From positions 264,873 through 328,872 of the forward strand of contig JAKSGN010000039.1 in NCBI GenBank assembly GCA_024180945.1: a DNA stretch of 64,000 bases, given 5' to 3'. The DNA comes from Macrophomina tecta. Taxonomy: Eukaryota > Ascomycota > Dothideomycetes > Botryosphaeriales > Botryosphaeriaceae. The notes below the pieces were generated by a model that worked only from the letters and a program-made list of their open reading frames with translations, was not told the origin of the DNA and did not search any database. The position numbers were made by a program, and so were the translations under genes. Positions 13,630 to 23,038 of the stretch are shown in pieces; within the stretch, counting starts at the first letter, position 1, and every line of letters starts with the position of its first letter.

Positions 13630-14716
13630 TATTATAAATATATTATAATAAGCGGGTATCTATCTCTAAAAATCTAAGTACTAAAGAAAAAGAAAATCTA
13701 TTAAAAAAGTTTTTCTTAAGTGAATATAAGAAGAGAGTAAAAGTAAGTTAACTATATAATAAGACTAATTACTATATATAAAAATTATATTACTAATAGA
13801 GTCTAAATTCTATTATTAAAGTTAACTATAAAGGTTAAAGCTATCTAAGAAGTATAGTTTATATATAAATAAAAAAGTATATATAATTTAGTATTTATAA
13901 AGTTTATCTCTATAGGTAGTCTAAACTAACTAAACTAATATTTAAGAGTTTATTCTACTAAGCCCTTATAAACTAATAAACTAGTAGAGTATTATATAAT
14001 CTCTATTTTTTTTAATAGATCTTTTTTATTACTTATCTATATTCTACTTATTTCTTTTTTCTATTTATTCTAGGTTCTATAAGGCTATGCCATAATATAT
14101 ATTTTTATATATAGAGTTATTAGGATAAACTAGCTACTAGACTAGTTATTACTATATTTTTTATTAACTAACTAGTTACTTATAGTTAGTAAAAGATTAG
14201 CTAAATAGCTTTATAGTAATAACTAAAACCTAATATAGTTACTATATTATAATATAATAACTAGCCTACCTATAGATTACTAGTTTAAGTCCCGGGTATA
14301 TTAACTAGAAGAGACTACCTAGTTAGCTAGTATAGAAAAGAAATAGGCCTAGTTTATCTACTTTTATATAAAGTAAGTATAACTAGTAGATAAAGTATAC
14401 TATAATATAACTTATTTTCTAGCTTATAGCTAAGGTTACACGCCACTTTTATAGCTAATAGTATATAATCTAATAGTTAGAAGTAACTCTATATATAAAT
14501 AATAAGCTATTGGCTAGTAGCTAGAATATCTACCTTAAGAAAGAAAATAGTATTATAAATATACCTCTATATATAGAGTTATTAGAGTAAACTAGCTACT
14601 AGGCTAGTTATTATTATATTTTTTATCGACTAACCGACTACTTATAGTTAATAGAAAATTAGCTAAATAGCTTTATAATAATAACTAAAACCTAATACAG
14701 TCGCTATACTATAATA
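13630..14716 (+). mobile_element. Family-C element with two 166-bp LTRs and a very short interior (TRIM-like)
   Basis: The left LTR is 13630-13643 plus 14103-14254 (166 bp once the nested B LTR and one target copy are removed). The interior is 14255-14550 (296 bp) and the right LTR is 14551-14716 (166 bp). Both LTRs start TATTATAAATATA (RIPped TG), carry TATATATAGAG and end in TATAATA. The right LTR is preceded by purine-rich AAGAAAGAAAATAG. With under 300 bp between LTRs it cannot encode proteins and resembles a terminal-repeat retrotransposon in miniature. I see no outer target duplication, and the left LTR is also preceded by AAAATAG, so a tandem LTR arrangement is possible. Confidence 0.6.
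13644..14097 (-). mobile_element. Solo family-B LTR nested in the left C LTR
   Basis: On the minus strand it matches the B LTR at 15636-16071, with plus-strand edges TATAATAAGCGGG and GGCTATGCCATAATA. The 5 bp TATAT occur on both sides (13639-13643 and 14098-14102). Removing it and one TATAT restores a C LTR of exactly 166 bp. Confidence 0.75.
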
Positions 14717-15635
14717 CTTATAATATAGTAGAAAAAGAGAGGAATAGGTATATAAAAATATAAAAATAAAAAAAATAGAATTATAAATAGCTTAGAAATA
14801 ACTAATAAGAATCTTTTATATACTATATAAAAGATTTAGATTATTATAATTATTTCTTTACTTCTACTTAGTTAGAAAAAGTTAGGGTTAGTTTCTATAT
14901 TAGTAAATTACTATTTAATCGCTAATATAGATAGTAGTATAGGGGCTAACTTTAACTTTCTTTAACTATATAAGTAATTAATATAAAATAACCTTAGTCT
15001 TTTCTATAATAGATAGGGGATTTTTATCTTAATTTACTAAGCTTTTTATCGCTCTTTTATTATTTTTATAGAGTTTATTTTTTTCTACTATACTATAGTA
15101 CTATCTATAGGGTTTTAGGTATTATCTATTTTAACTTATATATCTATTATACTATTTTTCTCTTTTTCTACTTAGTTTTCTATACTATAGTATATTTTTT
15201 AAAATACTAGCTACCTCTTAATTTTATCTTATATATTTATTACTTAGTTTTATTTCTCTTTCTAACTTTTTATAATAGTAATATAGTACTTTTTTAAAAG
15301 TTTAATTAACTCTATTTTATATTATATAATTATATTTCTAGTCTTTTATCTCTTCTTCTATACTATAATAACTTCTTTAGAAAAGATAAACGATGTCTAC
15401 TTCATATAGATATAAAGGGGTGACGGAATTACTACTCGTAAAAAATAGTATTAGTCCGGAGTATAAAATAATAGAGGATAGATGCCGCTTTTATAAGCGG
15501 TATAGAAGGAGTGCTATATAGTATTATTACTACTATTTACGAACGTCGATGCTAAACTAGACTAGAGGGTCCGACACTAGTACCGTAGGCAGTAGAAAAT
15601 AGATAGTAGTAAAGCTACTACTTTCATCTAATAGC
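14717..15635. other. AT-rich sequence, unassigned; RIP weakens toward the right
   Basis: No gene recognised. From about 15390 the sequence is less AT-biased and CA/TG dinucleotides reappear, marking the edge of the gene island. Confidence 0.4.
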
Positions 15636-16071
15636 TGTAACGAGCGGGCCTCTGCCTCTAAGGATCCGAACACCAAAGAGGGAGAAAACCTGTCGAGGGG
15701 GTTTTCCTTGAGTGGGTACAAGAAGAGGGTGAGAGCAAGTCGAACACGTGATGAGACTGAGCACTGCGTGCGAAGGCCGTGTTACTAACAATGTGCTGAA
15801 TTGTTATGGAAGTTGACCACGAAGGTCAAAGCTATCTAAGGAGTGTGGTTTATATACAAGTAGGAAAGTGTATACAATCTAGTGGTGCTGTTGCGAGCCC
15901 AGCTCCAGAGGGCTCGAGGTGAGCCGTTGTGAGCCCGGCTCGTAAGGGCTCGGTGGGTCCGTCCTTGGGTACTCACGTGCTGAGCCACGTGATCCCCTCT
16001 TTTCTTTGGAGTTCCCCGCAGAACGTCCTTTCCTTCCTTATTCCCTATACTGTGGAGGCTGCGCCGTAACA
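15636..16071 (-). mobile_element. Young solo LTR of family B, not RIPped, with target duplication ATAGC
   Basis: 436 bp. On the minus strand it runs from TGTTACGGCGCAGCC to CGCTCGTTACA. It is flanked by identical 5-bp repeats ATAGC (15631-15635 and 16072-16076). It is GC-normal, with CA and TG intact, so it has escaped RIP. It carries TATATAAACC and the stem-loop TTGACC-TTCGT-GGTCAA also found in the A LTR. No internal region is present, so it is a solo LTR left by LTR-LTR recombination. The open frame over it is not a gene. Confidence 0.92.
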
Positions 16072-16479
16072 ATAGCATTAACCCGGACTCTAAGAGTAAT
16101 AAAGGGCAAACACTACTAGAGTATGTAGCTTAAAGAAATACGAGGATTTAATAAATCTACTTAATTTTATTTTATATTCTTTTCTTCTCCCTCCCTATAA
16201 TGACCTCTATAAAGCCCTAGTAGCCGACGATATATCCCGCCTTCCTAATGCTATATACACACAAAGGATTATCATCGCCCTAAGTGATATACAGGCTATA
16301 ACTAGGCTAGTAAGATTTATCCCTAAGATAAGATTTATCCCCAATGCTAGTACTAGTGGATATTACTTTCCTTAACCTAGCTTAGCGCGTAATTTACGAA
16401 CGCGAAACCACCACGACACTACCGCGTCTCTACCGTAGGTAGACAGTCATCGAAGCACGTAGGTATTAAGTTTAATTTC

Positions 16480-17990
16480 TTATTCTTAAACAATATAGGA
16501 GATATTACGGCCCCTCTAGACCTACTCTACGGCTTCTACGAAGAAGCGTATAACGCGCTTAAGACGTATAGTATGTAGTATAGTTACGGCTTCGTCCTTA
16601 AGCGGAGCTGGCCTTATAACTTAGCTATTAAAACACGCTACTACTACTACTACGATTAATTTAGGAACTATCGGTTAAGGGCAAAGATTCTAAGCATAAG
16701 TATACGCTTAACAGGGTGCCCTTTTAAGCTCGTTATCTTTAAGGCGAAGTATAGCGACTAGTAGAAGCTAGAGGTCTAGGACGAGCATTATAACCACCCA
16801 CGATTAATTAACCCTAGCGCGTATAATGTCTATCATAGGCGTACATCGTTACAAAAGGAGGTGATTGAGTTAATAACCTATACTAGGGCGCGGCCGATAC
16901 AAATATTGGCCGCGATTTAAATAGAAGATCAAGACACACTAGTTTCTGCTACCGATATCCGGAGCGAGAGGAAGGCAATTCCAGAGAAATATTTAAACGG
17001 GAGGAGTCCGATATAGACACTACTAGATAACTTATCTACGGCGGACTGGATCTTCGCTATTAAGAAGGATGCTAATAATCGTGTATAAAATCTCTTCTTC
17101 GCCTACTAGAAGCAGATCGAGCTGCTACTTACGAATCCCGACGTCCTCTTAATGGACTACACGTACCGAACTAATAAATGTAGACTTCCGCTATTATATA
17201 TACTCGGCTGCACTAACCTACAGACCTTTTTCTCTGCAGGCTTCTACTTCCTTAGCAGTGAGACACAAGTAGATGTTACGGCGCAGCCTTCACAGGTCAA
17301 GAAAGTTGGGGATCAGCCCCGCTGGAAGCGACAGAAGTCGGGGTCGCAAGGATCCGAGGTCATGTAACCTCCGCGATTAGTTGGACCCACCCGCTCATTC
17401 GCCAAGATACATGAGCGGACAGGCCCACTAAGCACTCCCGCTCAGTTGCTCCACCACGCTCAGAAAAGGTAACAGTTGAGCACAATATACCTACTAAGTA
17501 TATAGATTATAGACCTTTTCTACGTGTATATAAACTATACTCCTTAGAATAGCTTTAACCTTCGTGGTCAACTTTAACAATAGAATTTAGACTCTATTAG
17601 TAACATGGCCTTCGTACGCAGTGCTTAGTCTCCTTACGTATTCGACTTACTCTTACCCTCTTCTTATACCCACTTAAAGAAATCCCTCGATAGGTTTTCT
17701 CCCTCTTTAGTGTTTGGATTCTTAAGAGGTAGAGGCCCGCTCGTTATAGCAGACTATTATTAGGTAATCGCAAACTTTTCGCTTCTTGTACTCCAACTAT
17801 GGCGTGGAACTATTATTTTAGAGATATGGAGGCTTTCTATACTAAGAGATTTACGCAAGTCGATGCTCAGAATACACTTATTAAGCCTTAAGATGTACCT
17901 ACGCCACGGCCTAAGCGCGCTACAGCAATGGCGGCTTTAGAGGTATAGAAAACTCTTAGACTACGTAAGAGACCTTAACATTAGTAGAAG
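16480..17990 (+). pseudogene. MULE transposase pseudogene with FAR1-type N-terminal region
   Basis: Reading through stops in the frame of GAT at about 16503 gives a FAR1-like zinc-binding/DNA-binding segment (GCPFKLVIFKAKYSD at about 16716-16760, with a downstream HNH-like HYNHPR) followed by the MULE core around 17152-17270 (MDYTYRTNKCRLPLLYILG, then FSAGF-FLSSET). At least nine in-frame TAA/TAG codons are present. The frame resumes after the B LTR (DYY-stop-VIA, where MULEs have D-Y-x-W) and probably ends near 17990. The product would have been the DDE transposase moving the surrounding inverted-repeat element. It is dead through RIP-type nonsense changes and LTR insertion. Confidence 0.8.
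17274..17748 (+). mobile_element. Solo family-B LTR (subtype) inside the MULE transposase
   Basis: 475 bp, TGTTACGGCGCAGCC to CGCTCGTTATA (RIPped CA). The 5-bp flanks are GTAGA (17269-17273) and GCAGA (17749-17753), differing by one C/T change as RIP would produce. The 3' half matches the solo LTR at 15636-16071; the 5' half differs, so B has at least two LTR subtypes. Removing it rejoins the MULE frame. Confidence 0.85.
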
Positions 17991-18126
17991 ATTTTAAGCA
18001 AGTATTAGCCTCTATTTCGAGGTCTAGACATCGATGCATATGAATAGTTGTAATTTATTTTGGCGCTAGTTAAGGTATGGCTAGCGTTAGGGACAAATCT
18101 CATCTTGGGGACAAATCTCACTAGCC

Positions 18127-18313
18127 AGGTATCGTGGTGTTATTCGTTATGCCAAGAATTAAGTCCGTCCACTACTACTACCTATATAAAATTAATAATC
18201 AAGCGGATTCCACACACACTCTTGTCAATTTTCCCTTTTGTTCGGCTTAACGTGCACCCTAGCACCACCCAGTAATTTGGTGATTTCGAAGCGAGAAGGA
18301 CAGAGGCCCCGTG
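18127..18313. other. Intergenic sequence downstream of the minus-strand gene
   Basis: GC-normal sequence between the MULE end and the stop codon of the gene at 18314. It holds the 3' flank of that gene. I see no clear polyadenylation signal or other feature. Confidence 0.4.
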
Positions 18314-19395
18314 TTAAAAATCCGGATCGGGCCAAAGGGAGAGATACCCAAACTCCCGCATTTCATCCTCAGTAGCCAATCCCGGTGTCATCTTGGGGTC
18401 CTTGAAGCCTGCATCCGCGAGTGCCCTTATGATCGGCTGAGCATCAATGATCAATGCAGCCATGGACTGCTTTGGCATTTTGGTGAGCTTTGGACGTTGT
18501 GCCAAGGAGAAGGTCACGGAAGATTCGTCCCACTTTACGACGACGAAAAGTGTACTCGTGTTCGGAGTCGTGCGCAAGATGAAGCTCGCGAGGGCTCTCG
18601 CCACTGTGATGCTGCCTCTGTATCGTCCGTTGTTAGTATGCTGACGAAGATAGCGCGCTGGTGGTGTTGGAATACTTACACAGGAACGACGATGCGAACG
18701 ACATCCATGCCGTTTCCAACAAGCGATGGCGGTGGAACTGGATTGTTTATAAAGTACGCTACCCCGCAGTACTGCAAGAAAAGGTACTTTGGGCTGTTGG
18801 GATCGTCAGTGATTGTGGACTGGCAGTATTGCAGAATCGCGTCGACCTGGAGGGGATCGCGCTTCGGGTTGAGGGGATCGAAGATAGTTCGCTGGTACGT
18901 CATCAGCTTGAACCCGCTTCCGCTCTCGTTGAGGAGAGCTGTGAAGGTTGACACCATGTCGTTCCCCAATGTCTTCTGCCATGGCTGTGGAATGTTTCGA
19001 ACAAGAGTGTTGTTGATGTACTGATTGATTCTCGTGGGCTTGTCATCTACGCAGTTGACGAATTCGGTATGGGGAAAGATAGTGGGAAAGTCAGGGGCGA
19101 TGTTCGGCGGTTGGGTGTTTTCGTCATTGAAATCATAGTCGAAGTGGTTCAGAAATTCATTTCGAGTTGTTGAATCCAAATCGGAAGAGAGCTTCTCAAA
19201 TTCCTCATTCCGATCATCAAGATTCTTGCCCTTTAGTGTCACCACATAAACATCAACACTAATTAGGTTTGAACTACTTACAAGGTTAGGTCTTTTTTCA
19301 CCTTCACCGACTGAAAGTGCCCAGTCAATCAGTGTAGGAAGTATGTCAATCGTAGCCTTGACAAGGACCTGCTTCGTTTCCTCGCTGCCGCCCAT
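18314..19395 (-). CDS. Unknown protein, 339 aa, two exons
   Basis: Exon 1 is 19395-18680 and exon 2 is 18617-18314. The intron 18679-18618 (62 nt) has donor GTAAGT, branch sequence ATACTAACA and acceptor ACAG, and joins the two frames without a shift (VVPV-GSITVARALASF). I start at the ATG at 19395 (MGGSEETKQVLVKA) because a TATA-like TATAAATGG lies about 55 bp upstream; a start 31 codons further up (19488) is possible but would precede that box. No signal peptide or membrane segment is seen. It is rich in acidic and Asn residues in the middle (NHFDYDFNDENTQPPN) and ends in WPDPDF. I do not recognise the family. It is intact, GC-normal and free of RIP stops, so probably a real accessory gene. 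Confidence 0.8.
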
Positions 19396-19448
19396 TTTGG
19401 TGGAGTTTGATATATGATAACGAGGCAGACCTAGTAAGGTATTGGCCC

Positions 19449-19457
19449 CATTTATAC
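19449..19457 (-). promoter_or_regulatory. TATA-like box for the 339 aa gene
   Basis: TATAAATGG on the minus strand, about 55 bp before the chosen ATG at 19395. Its position is the reason for rejecting the longer N-terminus. Confidence 0.5.
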
Positions 19458-19479
19458 ACAGCCACAAGTGGTCGCATTC

Positions 19480-19554
19480 CACATGCATAATTAAGCCAGC
19501 ATTTCACATGCGCAATTAAGCCAGCATTTCACATGCGCAATTAAGCCGGCACTC
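19480..19554. repeat. Three tandem 25-bp repeats just upstream of the TATA box
   Basis: Units 19480-19504, 19505-19529 and 19530-19554, each built on CACATGCGCAATTAAGCCAG. The first two differ at one position; the third has two or three changes at its end. They sit directly upstream of the TATA-like box of the minus-strand gene, where activator sites would be expected. CACATG is an E-box-like core. The regulatory role is inferred. Confidence 0.85.
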
Positions 19555-19837
19555 CGCAGAAGATATTTGAAATTTGGCATGGCAAAAGCCTACATACATG
19601 CCCCGCACTGGAGCTGTCTGTAAGAAAATAGTAAAAAGATGCCTTTTCCGCGGGGAACTTAAGATTTTTACCAATAAAATTCTTGGCATCAGGTAAGCAC
19701 TAACGGACCCAACGGTCGGCCAATGCGACCTCTACCAGCTAATAGAGCGGTTATTAGCGTCTTCCACTATCGAATATGACATAACAGATTGCCATCTACC
19801 TATTCATAGAGTAACTAAGTATCAAGCTCGTTAGGGG

Positions 19838-20245
19838 TGTTATAGAGCAGCCCGTATATAAGTAGAGTTCAAAGCGGATGAAGTGCACGAGCCGCTATCG
19901 CGCAAGAACACCTAAGGTCTCGCGCGGTACGCGACCCAAAGGGATCCACTCTCCATTGATTCGAGATCACCAGCATCAGAATATTCCTACGACTGACCAG
20001 ATTGTACGAACTTTGGTCTTCTGTAACTATAACCACGCTCATTAGATAGTATCTTAACCTCCGTGATCAACTCCACACGGCAATTATGACTCATTGCTAG
20101 TAACGAGGCCTTACATTTGTTTTGCAAATTGTTCATGCGATAAGTCTCTATTCCACTCCGCCATCTCACCCTTACAATGCAAACGCTTAACAAGCTTTCT
20201 CCCACTTAGCTTTTGGATTCTTTCTGGAAGAGGCCCGTAGTTACA
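19838..20245 (+). mobile_element. Diverged family-B-like LTR remnant
   Basis: The 3' half (about 20020-20245) follows the B LTR: a TTAGATAG block, CTCCGTGATCAAC (from the conserved stem-loop), GTAACGAGGCCTTACA, and the end AGGCCCGTAGTTACA. The left edge is set tentatively at TGTTATAGAGCAGCCC. No target duplication is found, and the differences are not only transitions, so this is an older or different subtype. Confidence 0.5.
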
Positions 20246-21426
20246 AGTTACGGACCCGTGAAAAGGATGGCTGAACAGTGAAAATGTGCTCTGGGCTTGT
20301 TATGGCAACAGCTACTTGCGTCATTAGAACAAACTCTAGTGAGGCAGCTCTCCTCTTCTTTAAAACAACATAATACAAGACGATATGAGAAGCGTACGCT
20401 AGGGAAAGACTGTGGCGCCAAGAGGCATGTCCATAGAGATATGCAGGATAGATAGTAAAAGGCTAGCTCTTACCGCCCCGCTTAGACTTAGGTCTAATAG
20501 AAGCGATGGAGCCGGCCCCATACCGTATAGCTACCTCCGGCGGCTGGGGCGGACTATGAATTTATTATTTTCTTTATCATCATCATTATTATTATATGCT
20601 GGCTGATCCGGATTACATGCTGGCTGATCCAGATTACATGCTGGCTAGTCTAGTTTAATTTATATCACGACGCAGCTTAGATGTAAGGGATTAGAAAAGA
20701 AGGACACGTGAAGGCAGTATAATCTATCCTAAATATATGGTCTCCGGAACCTGTCCTCGATCCCCTAGCCCTTAGCGCGGAGTACTAAAACATAGGCAGT
20801 ACCGCGGACGGAGAATGCGTAAAATATTTCAATGGCGGTGTGACGGCGTGCATCCAATGCAGTGGCATTGCTACCTAGAAGAAGACTAAGCAAAAGAGAA
20901 AGAAAAAGGAAACTTTTTACAAAAGTAAGCTAGACTCTTATAGCTTTGTTAGGGCTTCTGGCTTTTCTCTTAGTGCCGAATGCAAAAGCCTTTGCCGTTT
21001 TCGCCACCGCCGCCGGAACCATCCAAGGCGCCTTAGGGTTCAACCCGTGACAAGCAGTAACAATGAGGATAATCCTCGTAGTAGCTTTAAGCTTGCTTAC
21101 GAATAGAAACTAGCTCTAGTTTAGTTTCACTATAAATATCTTTTATTTGTGTATTCGAGGTAGGAACTATAAATAAAAAGTATTTCCTAAGGAATAAATA
21201 GGGGATTAAGTAGCTGATACTAAAGTCGTAAGCTAAGATATATTATTAGAAAAGATTTTATTAACCTTAGCGCTTACGCTTTAGTCTTTCCTTTCTTACC
21301 ATGGATTCTTAAACTATTATATCCCTAAAAAGGCTAATAATTTTGGGATTGTACTGTCATATGAATTTTGTAGTAATAATCTAATATTAACCTTTTGGTG
21401 CAAGCTTACTATAGTGATTCAAGGGA
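20246..21426. other. Intergenic region, no supported gene
   Basis: Mixed composition. It holds a TCATCATTATTATT microsatellite near 20571 and a short tandem repeat at 20596-20654. Open frames here are short and without recognisable domains. The part from about 21060 is AT-richer and leads into the promoter of the DNase gene. Confidence 0.4.
20596..20654. repeat. 21-bp tandem repeat, two and a half to three copies
   Basis: The unit ATGCTGGCTGATCC(G/A)GATTAC occurs at 20596-20616 and 20617-20637, with a decayed third copy to about 20654. It follows a TCATCATTATT microsatellite. No function is evident. Confidence 0.8.
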
Positions 21427-21434
21427 TATATAAA
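21427..21434 (+). promoter_or_regulatory. TATA box of the DNase gene
   Basis: TATATAAA, 82 bp before the ATG at 21516, a usual distance for a fungal gene with a short 5' leader. Confidence 0.55.
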
Positions 21435-21515
21435 CAGGCTCATGGTCTTAAAGAGAAGTAAAACTAACTTTTTCAAATACTACCGCGACTTTAAGGAAAC
21501 GAATACCGTTCGAAG

Positions 21516-22350
21516 ATGCGTCTTAAGACTATCTCTGTCTTACTTCCCACTGTTCTAGCTCAGAACTTTGACTGGGACTGCACAAACTCGTTGGGTCCTT
21601 GTAACAATGCTTGCTTCGCAACTAACCACGGCTATGCAAGCGGTATCCTGACCTACGACGCGAATATGGCTAATCGCGGTCCACGTCGAGTTGCTTCGGG
21701 CTGCAGTAGCACCCCGTGTAGTACCACGGTCTACAGGAATTTCGGAAACTCGTGTGACGAGTATCCTTTCGCCAGCACCCATGAGGGCGGTGCCGGTGCC
21801 ATCCTTCGTTGCGTTAGTGCTACGGAAAACAGCAGTAAGCTACAATAAGAAAGTTTTTATTTCATGACACCGGCACTAATATGTAGTCATCCATCTACAG
21901 GCGAAGGTGGTCAACTAGGGAACTTTTACCGGACGATTCGTGATGGAGCTCAGTTTAGAGTAGTGGTCCGAAACTGGCGCGGCGCGTTAGTATACTTCCC
22001 GATTTTTGAATAAAATTTGACTGACCGTGTCATTTAATAGCATATTCTGCCAAAATGCTGCAGCACCCAATGATGGCGGCGAGTTCCATCTTGTTGGCAG
22101 GGCTTTTCAGAACGCGAAGCGACGAGGTAAGAGCCCTTAGCGCGTCGTGGCTTGGGCCCCCTAACCAGAGTCAGACCTCGCAGGCGATTTTGTCACTGCC
22201 GTGCCCCGAGATACGACGAAAAAGCTGCGCGTGTTCGAGGACGAAAACGGCGGCGAGCTTATGCTCCTTGACCCGAACTATGAAGGCACTCTTGTGGGAA
22301 CCACCGTCTTTGACAATGGAAATTGGACTAGGGTGGTCAAAGAGCTATAA
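21516..22350 (+). CDS. Secreted deoxyribonuclease, NucA/NucB type, 221 aa, four exons
   Basis: Exons are 21516-21834, 21901-21985, 22041-22126 and 22175-22350. The introns (66, 55 and 48 nt) have donors GTAAGC, GTTAGT and GTAAGA, with CTGAC and CTAAC branch-like sequences in the last two. Residues 1-15 (MRLKTISVLLPTVLA) look like a signal peptide, so the product is probably secreted. The core CDEYPFASTHEGG around residues 80-92, followed by EGGQLGNFY, matches the active-site region of the NucA/NucB nuclease family, which cleaves DNA. The early cysteines (CTNS, CNNACF, CSSTPCS) suggest disulfides. The shorter reading that ends at TAA 22011 is possible if intron 2 is retained, but the spliced frame continues sensibly (FCQNAAAPNDGGEF). 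It lies in a small gene island between RIPped repeats, a common place for fungal secreted effectors; that role is inference. Confidence 0.82.
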
Positions 22351-23038
22351 GCATGGCATGGCAATACGCAAACTGTCAGGATCAGCACACACTGTACCCT
22401 AGGGGCATTTGTAATTTTCCAGGCTCGCGGATGGAAAGACTGAGCTATTTGGGGAGAGATGAGATTGAGTTCTTAATTCAGCACTGGAACCCTCTTTTTA
22501 ACTCTAACATGCTCCTTTTTATAATATTATAATTTTGAATATGGATGACCTTCCGACTCTCTCTATTACTTTATATAGTAATTGTGGAAACAGAATGACG
22601 GGTGCTTCTCCCGGAGACGAAAAAGAGTTGCATTCACCTAATAATTCTAGCTGAGTGAATAGGGTCATATTATGGCATGAATGTTACGCGGTAGTTGATG
22701 GAATTAGTTCTGCGCGTAAGAAAGGGAAAGGGAGTTGTTTTGTATTAGGGGTGCCTTGGGGGGGGGTTGTTTAAACACCTCACTAGTTGGGCATTAATGT
22801 TTCTATAACACACGGTAGATAACTACGTTATATAGGAAATAGGGAATTACCGAACTGTGCAACTCCGTTCTGCAATCATTTTGGTAGTTTGTGGACAAAT
22901 TGGAGTTGACTGCTCCTACCTCGAAGAAGGGACAACTTGCGGCTAATCAACAATGGCTGGCTAATAATAATCCCTTGCTCAAATTACTCGCAAAAGCAGC
23001 TGCTAGCTCCATTACAATTCTTTGGAGCCGCCCCGTTT
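22351..23038. other. Intergenic region between the DNase gene and the 179 aa gene
   Basis: It contains a G9-10 run near 22760 and the first copy of a 49-bp direct repeat (22628-22676). No gene is supported. The plus-strand frames that start near 22891 are shadows of the minus-strand gene. Confidence 0.5.
22628..22676. repeat. 49-bp direct repeat, copy 1
   Basis: It begins TTGCATTCACCTAATAATTC and ends ATATTATGGC. It is identical to 24893-24941 except for one C/T. It contains ATTCAC and GTGAAT as a short inverted pair. Confidence 0.9.

Larger units (their letters stand above)
16305..18126 (+). mobile_element. Short MULE (Mutator-like) DNA transposon with terminal inverted repeats
   Basis: The inverted repeats lie at 16305-16350 and 18081-18126 (46 bp). 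The left one starts GGCTAGTAAGATTT and the reverse complement of the right one GGCTAGTGAGATTT; they differ mainly by C/T changes. Between them lies a MULE transposase relic interrupted by a B LTR. Without that LTR the element is about 1.34 kb. A clean 8-9 bp target duplication is not visible. RIP is moderate here, weaker than in the AT-rich blocks. Confidence 0.8.

Noticed and set aside
14279..14296. tRNA B-box-like GTTTAAGTCCCGGG
   Set aside because: No matching A box, acceptor stem or anticodon arm can be drawn; it lies in the interior of the C element. A RIPped tRNA-derived piece is possible but unsupported.
15836..16078. 80-codon minus-strand open frame
   Set aside because: Lies inside and over the edge of the solo B LTR; LTR sequence, no domain.
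18060..18275. 71-codon plus-strand frame
   Set aside because: Overlaps the M​ULE terminal repeat and the 3' flank of the minus-strand gene; no domain or homology pattern.
18311..19024. 237-codon plus-strand frame
   Set aside because: Antisense shadow of the spliced minus-strand gene, whose splice sites, frame join and TATA box support the other strand.
20412..20606. 64-codon plus-strand frame
   Set aside because: Ends in the TCA/TTA microsatellite and the 21-bp repeat; no recognisable feature.
22055..22402. 115-codon plus-strand frame
   Set aside because: Out of frame with exons 3-4 of the DNase gene and runs through intron 3.
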